Shown piece after piece: positions 59,725 to 64,000 of a stretch of DNA of 64,000 nt. The notes below the pieces were generated by a model that saw only the letters and a program-made list of their open reading frames with translations, was not told the DNA's origin and made no database searches. This DNA comes from Acidobacteriota bacterium (GTDB taxonomy: Bacteria > Acidobacteriota > Terriglobia > Terriglobales > Acidobacteriaceae), in contig QIAU01000134.1 in the NCBI GenBank assembly GCA_003225055.1, positions 1 through 64,000 on the forward strand. Reading direction: 5' to 3'. Every line of letters begins with the position of its first letter. Within the stretch, counting starts at the first letter, position 1. The position numbers were made by a program, and so were the translations under genes.

Positions 59725-61058
59725 AGATTTGTCTGGTCACTGCATTCCCGCCGAGCCGACAAGGCCTCAACGAGTACGGCTACCATATTGCCCGGGAACT
59801 CAACCAGCATCCCGGGCTCACCCTGACCATTTTGGGCGATGATCTGCCCCACTCCGAACCGGAGTTACCCGACTTCCAAGTCATCCGCTGCTGGGGTTTC
59901 AATAAGTTGAGCAATCCGGTGCGGCTGTCGCATGCGATCACTCAGTCGAAGCCCGACGTTGTGTGGTTCAACATCGGCCTTGCCAGTTTTGGAGGAAGAC
60001 CGTTGCCGGCATTTGTCGGCCTCGCGATTCCCGCTCTAACTCGCATGCGCGGGGTCTACACCCACGTCACCTTGCACCAGCTCGTCGAGACGGTGGACCT
60101 GAAAGATGCTGGCGTCAAATCACAGAAGCTTTACCGTCGTGCCGGTTCGATCGCCACGCACATGCTCCTGAGTGCAAATTCTCTTTCGGTGCTGTTGCCT
60201 GCCTACCGGAAAATCCTGCAGGAACGTTACCGCCGCGGGTCAGTGTACGTCCGCGCTCACGGCATTCTTTCCGGGCGCCCCGAGTATCCGGATCTCTCCA
60301 AGCGAGGTAATCCGCAGCATCGCATTCTGGCGTTCGGCAAATGGGGTACGTACAAGCGACTCGAGACGCTGATCGGCGCATTCCATCTGGTCGCGGCTCA
60401 CAGTCCCCAGGCCAGGCTCACGATTGCCGGCGGCGATCACCCAAAAACTCCCGGATACGTTGCTTCAGTTGCGCAGCGCTTCCGCAATGACCCCCGTATC
60501 AAGTTCACTGGCTACGTCCCGGAAGATGGGATCGCGCCGCTCTTCCAGAGCGCCAGCGTTGCTGTCATGCCCTATTCGTCGTCCGCAGGCTCGAGTGGGG
60601 TGGCTCACCTGGCTTGCGAGTTCGGCGTGCCGATTGTTGCCTCCGACATCTCCGACTTCCGCGAACTGGCTGACGAAGAAGGTATTGCCATCGACTTCTA
60701 CAAAACGGGCGACATGCAGAGCCTGGCCTGCCGCCTCCTCGAACTGCTCGAGTCGCCGGGAGTGCTGGAGGCGATGGCCATGAAGAATTTTTCGGCAGCG
60801 CTGCGCATGAGCATGCCGGAAATTATTCGCCAGTACATCCGCTCCTTTGATCTGCAACAGCGGATCAAGGTACTGCGCGCGGCGTCGCGCTTTCGCCGCA
60901 TGCCGCGCTGGATGCCGCTGCGGCCTGCCCTGCGCCGGCGAGTCGGCCGCCAGCTGGCGAGCTGGCACGACACCGAGTTTTCCGAATACCGTGACACCAA
61001 GCAGGCCGAGGCCGATCTGGCTGCTGAACAACCACCGGAGCGCAAACTGGGGACTTAG
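59721..61058 (+). CDS. Glycosyltransferase family 4
   Basis: 445 residues. GT-B fold: N-terminal KICLVTAFPPSRQGLNEYGY, and the C-terminal nucleotide-sugar site with GTYKRLETLIGAF, KFTGYVPEDGIAPLFQSASV and CEFGVPIVASDISDFRELAD. It likely extends a lipid-linked oligosaccharide made by the GT2 protein encoded upstream, with which its gene overlaps by 4 nt. The last 75 residues are basic and helical. Confidence 0.88.
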   Translation: MKICLVTAFPPSRQGLNEYGYHIARELNQHPGLTLTILGDDLPHSEPELPDFQVIRCWGFNKLSNPVRLSHAITQSKPDVVWFNIGLASFGGRPLPAFVGLAIPALTRMRGVYTHVTLHQLVETVDLKDAGVKSQKLYRRAGSIATHMLLSANSLSVLLPAYRKILQERYRRGSVYVRAHGILSGRPEYPDLSKRGNPQHRILAFGKWGTYKRLETLIGAFHLVAAHSPQARLTIAGGDHPKTPGYVASVAQRFRNDPRIKFTGYVPEDGIAPLFQSASVAVMPYSSSAGSSGVAHLACEFGVPIVASDISDFRELADEEGIAIDFYKTGDMQSLACRLLELLESPGVLEAMAMKNFSAALRMSMPEIIRQYIRSFDLQQRIKVLRAASRFRRMPRWMPLRPALRRRVGRQLASWHDTEFSEYRDTKQAEADLAAEQPPERKLGT

Positions 61059-61073
61059 TTTCGAGTTTTTGGC

Positions 61074-61235
61074 GTGCTGACAGAGTGCTCCAAACCGCCC
61101 GGTGTGGATCGCAACGAGATCAGCTATGCCGAAATTGGCGAGACGCCCGGAGTCCCGGGGGGAACAGTCATGTCGCGCCGCTTGCGCGCCGGAAAGGCGC
61201 CATGCGCGATCTGTTGGCAACCAAATTACCGAGGG
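61074..61235 (+). pseudogene. ECF sigma factor region 4 remnant
   Basis: A frame around 61110-61220 reads NEISYAEIGETPGVPGGTVM then SRRLRAGKAP, the region 4 helix-turn-helix of ECF sigma factors (S-Y-A-E-I-x-x-x-L-G-V-P-x-G-T-V-x-S-R-x-x-R-A). Region 2 is missing and the end is degenerate. It precedes an anti-sigma remnant. Confidence 0.55.
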
Positions 61236-61244
61236 CTTCGCGCG

Positions 61245-61985
61245 ATGAGGTGTGACCTGTGGAAGGACAACGGTGGGTAGGGATTCTCCCTGCCCGGAAC
61301 ATGGGCCCGCAGGACGCAAAGAGCATTTGCGCAATTGTCCATCCGGCGCGGCAGACCGACTCGGTCGCTTGCAAATGAAACGCCTGACGCGGGCTGCCGC
61401 CGTGCGATACGCGCCATCGCTGGCGTTCCGTTTGCGAATTTCCAAAAATATCCGGAGAAAAATCAAACAATCTGGGCCCGGGGATACCCAGATTGGTGAC
61501 TGCGGCCGTTGCGCTTGTGCTAGTTGTTGCCTCGATTGCCGCCTGGATGCGGCAGTCGGCTTGCGGGCAGACCCTGGCGGGGCTACTTGATCTGCCCGTC
61601 GTCGTGGAGGTGATTTCCAGTAATCGACATACTGTGAAACCATGGTTCCAGGGGAAGCTGCCATCCACCTTCAGTCTTCCCGAACTCGAGAACTCCCGTT
61701 CACTCTGGTCGATGGCCGAGCCATGTATTTTCGAGCGCAGGCGGGGCGTCCAGTTGCTGTTCGGCCTTCACAATCATCAGCTATCGGTCTTTAGTCTCCC
61801 AGCAACACCCGGGAAGGATCCCACTGCAGACCGGCGTCGCCACGGTGCGGCAGATGGCTTTTAATTTGGAGACAGGGGAAGAAGCTGGATTCCAATACGT
61901 CATCATCGGCGATGTCCAGTGCGGCCGACGTTCACCCGTTCGGCGAATGATTCAGGATTGCCCCACATTTGTGATGTGTGAGTTT
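61245..61985 (+). pseudogene. Anti-sigma factor (zf-HC2 type), frameshifted
   Basis: MRCDLWKDN at 61245 is the usual start; then HLRNCPSGAAD (a zinc Cys is changed to Gly), RLQMKRLTRAAAVRYAPSLAFR in the same frame, and after a frameshift near 61485 VTAAVALVLVVASIAAW (membrane helix), SSNRHTVKPWFQGKLPSTF and GFQYVIIGDV. This is a full membrane anti-sigma layout broken by at least two frameshifts and a stop at 61278. Together with the preceding remnant it is a dead sigma/anti-sigma pair. Confidence 0.62.
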
Positions 61986-62179
61986 CTCGTTTCGAGTTTC
62001 TAAATAGTTTACGGTTTTCATCAAGGGGAACGGTAGGCCACCCTCATTTTGAGCCTTCCAATTCCTTGCTTCGTTTATGATGGAAACATTCCATCGCCAC
62101 CTCCGCCGGCGAACACTGTGCTTTCCTTTGTACAGGTCGTGAGTCTATAGCTGTTATGACCTTTCCTGGAGACCACCTC

Positions 62180-64000
62180 ATGCTGAACCGTTTCTGCCAA
62201 TACTCTTCCCTTTTATTTCTCATCGCTTCGCTGGCCTGCGCTGCCTCGGCCCAAAAAGCCAAGCCTGCGAACGAGTCGAAGGTCCCCCTTCCCCAGATCA
62301 AATACGAAAAAATCAAACTCAAGAATGGTCTCGACGTGATTCTTTACGAAGATCACCGTCTACCCCTGGTGGCGGTCAATCTCTGGTATCACGTCGGCCC
62401 TGCCAATGAGCGCCCCGGCCTCACCGGTTTTGCGCACCTGTTCGAGCACATGATGTTCCAGGGCTCGCAGCACGTCGGACCCAAGGCGCATTTCCGCTAC
62501 CTGGAAGGTGCCGGTGCGAGCGACATCAATGGCACCACGGAACCGGACCGCACCAATTACTTTGAGACTCTGCCCTCCAATCAACTGGAACTGGCACTGT
62601 GGCTGGAGAGCGACCGTATGGGCTACCTGCTGGAAACGCTGGACCGCGAGAAGCTTGCCAACCAGCGCGATGTCGTGCGCAATGAGCGTCGCCAAGGAGT
62701 TGAGAACGAACCCTACGGTTTGGTCGAAGAGCAGCTCTATCACCAGCTCTTCCCGAAAAACCATCCTTATTATGCGGACGTGATCGGCTCCCACGAGGAC
62801 ATCGAGGCCGCGCGCCTCAACGACGTGCGCCAGTTTTTCCGGCAGTACTACACGCCCAACAATGCCAGCCTGGCGATCACGGGCGACATCGATCCGGCCA
62901 AAACCAAAGCTCTAGTGGAGAAATATTTCGGCACCATTCCGGTCGGACCCCCGGTTCCCAAGATCACCGCGGTCACGCCGCCCATCACTTCCGAGCGCCG
63001 GTCCGTAGTTAGCGATCAGGTCGAGCTGCCGCGCGTCTACATGGGATGGATCACTCCGCCGATCTATAAGCCGGGCGATGCCGAGGCCGATCTCCTCGCG
63101 CAATTACTGGGCGGCGGCAAATCCAGCCGCCTGTATAAGACGCTGGTTTACGAAAAACAGATTGCCCAGGACGTCCAGGTCGACAACCAGAGCCAGCTGC
63201 TGGGCTCGATTTTCGAAATCCAGGCAACGGCCAAGCCCGGCGTTAAACCGGAAGATCTCGAAAGAGCCATCCACGACGAACTGGCCAAGCTCCGTAGCGA
63301 AGGCCCTACGCAGGCGGAGTTGGAGCGGGCGCGCAACGTGATCGAGACCCGCGTCATACAAGCCCTGGAGCGGCTCGGCGGATTCGGTGGCGTCGCCGAT
63401 CGCTTGAACCGCTACAACCACTACTTGAACGACCCCGGCTACCTTGCTAAAGATATCGCACGCTACAACAACGCAACTGTCGCTGATTTGAAGCGCGTAG
63501 CCAATGCTGCGCTGCTGCCCAACGCTAGCGTCGTGGTCTACGGCCTGCCCGGCAAAAAAGTGATTGACGATCCGCCGCGCACAAAGGAAGAACAGGAAAA
63601 AGAAGCCAAACAGACCAGCACAGTTGCCAGCACGATGCCGGACGAGCCTTGGCGCAGAACCGCGCCCCAGCCCGGACCGTTGTCACAGATGAGTCTGCCC
63701 GTCCCGTCGACCATAAAACTCTCCAACGGCCTGACCGTGTTGTTGGTCGAAGAGCATAAATTACCGGTGGTATCGGCCCATCTGGTGGTGCTGACTGGAA
63801 GTGATGCCAATCCGGTGAAGAAGCCGGGCCTGGCCTCCTTCACTGCGGCGATGCTGACCGAAGGCACGAACCGGCGCAGCGCGCTCGAGATTGCCGACGA
63901 CGCGGCGCAAATCGGCGCCTCCATCGGCAGCATTTCCACTACGGATTTCTCGTCCGCGAGCATCCGCTTGCTCAAGCAGAACGTCGAACCCGGTCTAGAT
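62180..64000 (+). CDS. M16-family zinc metalloprotease, N-terminal 607 residues (cut by window edge)
   Basis: Open from ATG 62180 to the edge. A signal peptide (RFCQYSSLLFLIASLACAASAQ) exports it to the periplasm. The zinc motif HLFEHMMF (HxxEH) is near 83 with the third ligand Glu expected near 160 (RNERRQGVENEP). The first M16 pair of domains ends near 450, and a second peptidase domain begins with TIKLSNGLTVLLVEEHKLPVV at about 512 but has no HxxEH in the visible part (LASFTAAMLTEGT), so it is the inactive half. GGAG precedes the start. Likely a peptide-degrading pitrilysin-like enzyme. Confidence 0.9.
   Translation, partial: MLNRFCQYSSLLFLIASLACAASAQKAKPANESKVPLPQIKYEKIKLKNGLDVILYEDHRLPLVAVNLWYHVGPANERPGLTGFAHLFEHMMFQGSQHVGPKAHFRYLEGAGASDINGTTEPDRTNYFETLPSNQLELALWLESDRMGYLLETLDREKLANQRDVVRNERRQGVENEPYGLVEEQLYHQLFPKNHPYYADVIGSHEDIEAARLNDVRQFFRQYYTPNNASLAITGDIDPAKTKALVEKYFGTIPVGPPVPKITAVTPPITSERRSVVSDQVELPRVYMGWITPPIYKPGDAEADLLAQLLGGGKSSRLYKTLVYEKQIAQDVQVDNQSQLLGSIFEIQATAKPGVKPEDLERAIHDELAKLRSEGPTQAELERARNVIETRVIQALERLGGFGGVADRLNRYNHYLNDPGYLAKDIARYNNATVADLKRVANAALLPNASVVVYGLPGKKVIDDPPRTKEEQEKEAKQTSTVASTMPDEPWRRTAPQPGPLSQMSLPVPSTIKLSNGLTVLLVEEHKLPVVSAHLVVLTGSDANPVKKPGLASFTAAMLTEGTNRRSALEIADDAAQIGASIGSISTTDFSSASIRLLKQNVEPGLD

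Noticed and set aside
60465-61664. 399-residue minus-strand frame opposite the GT4 gene
   Set aside because: It is the antisense of a clear glycosyltransferase with high GC codon bias and has no motif.
1-64000. CRISPR array or general TGA recoding
   Set aside because: No regularly spaced repeats were seen; many genes end properly at TGA, so TGA is a normal stop.

Overview
The window looks like a chromosomal segment of a soil or sediment Acidobacteriota bacterium (Koribacter/Terriglobia type). This is inferred from the gene repertoire: bacillithiol enzyme BshC, a covalently trapping uracil-DNA glycosylase UdgX, a bactofilin, a tmRNA whose tag ends in AYAA, very many two-component proteins, and short zinc-ribbon proteins typical of that phylum. 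Coding density is high except in one degraded island and several pseudogene patches. The right edge cuts an M16 protease and the left edge cuts a TnpB-type transposase.

Layout. 0-14 kb: transposase end, Spy/CpxP-like periplasmic protein, an ABC exporter, a methyltransferase/FAD oxidoreductase pair, bactofilin, then a translationally coupled mazG-GNAT-enolase superfamily operon that fits an N-succinylamino-acid racemase pathway at least as well as menaquinone synthesis, and glpD facing a glycerophosphodiesterase. 14-18 kb: bshC and a cyclopropane fatty acid synthase. 18.3-21.3 kb: ssrA (tmRNA) with a clear promoter, followed by a decayed island carrying two further degenerate copies of the tmRNA 3' end and remnants of an AraC regulator, a DUF1772 membrane protein and a type I methylase HsdM.

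22-38.5 kb is the most distinctive part: a signalling hub wrapped around a gas vesicle cluster. It has an OmpR/histidine kinase pair, four small receiver proteins (one without a phosphoacceptor), a NarL-type kinase, then one long minus-strand array: a tandem Get3/ArsA-like ATPase, three GvpF/L proteins, three GvpA/J-type shell proteins, GvpK, GvpG and, inside the array, a cysteine-rich PAS histidine kinase. Two paralogous receiver-RsbRD-like proteins bracket the array. No GvpN is visible, so the Get3-like ATPase is a candidate replacement energy-using chaperone.

38.7-48 kb: a second ABC exporter, a YtxH-like pseudogene, a 571-residue protein that looks like a phosphoribosyltransferase domain joined to an APH-fold kinase, a zinc alcohol dehydrogenase, a broken short-chain dehydrogenase, UdgX and small proteins. 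48-54 kb: a NarL regulator with a strong terminator and a trehalose operon in which trehalose-6-phosphate synthase is fused to a membrane sensor-HAMP module and is followed by a DUF5752 protein and a TreT-like synthase. 55-61 kb: ECF sigma factor, nucleotidyltransferase, STAS protein, thymidylate kinase-like protein and two glycosyltransferases, suggesting regulated surface polysaccharide or glycolipid synthesis. 61-62.2 kb holds a dead sigma/anti-sigma pair, then the M16 protease.

Pseudogenes are unusually frequent (about nine), and two of them are disrupted by a single in-frame TGA where an Arg CGA codon would fit.
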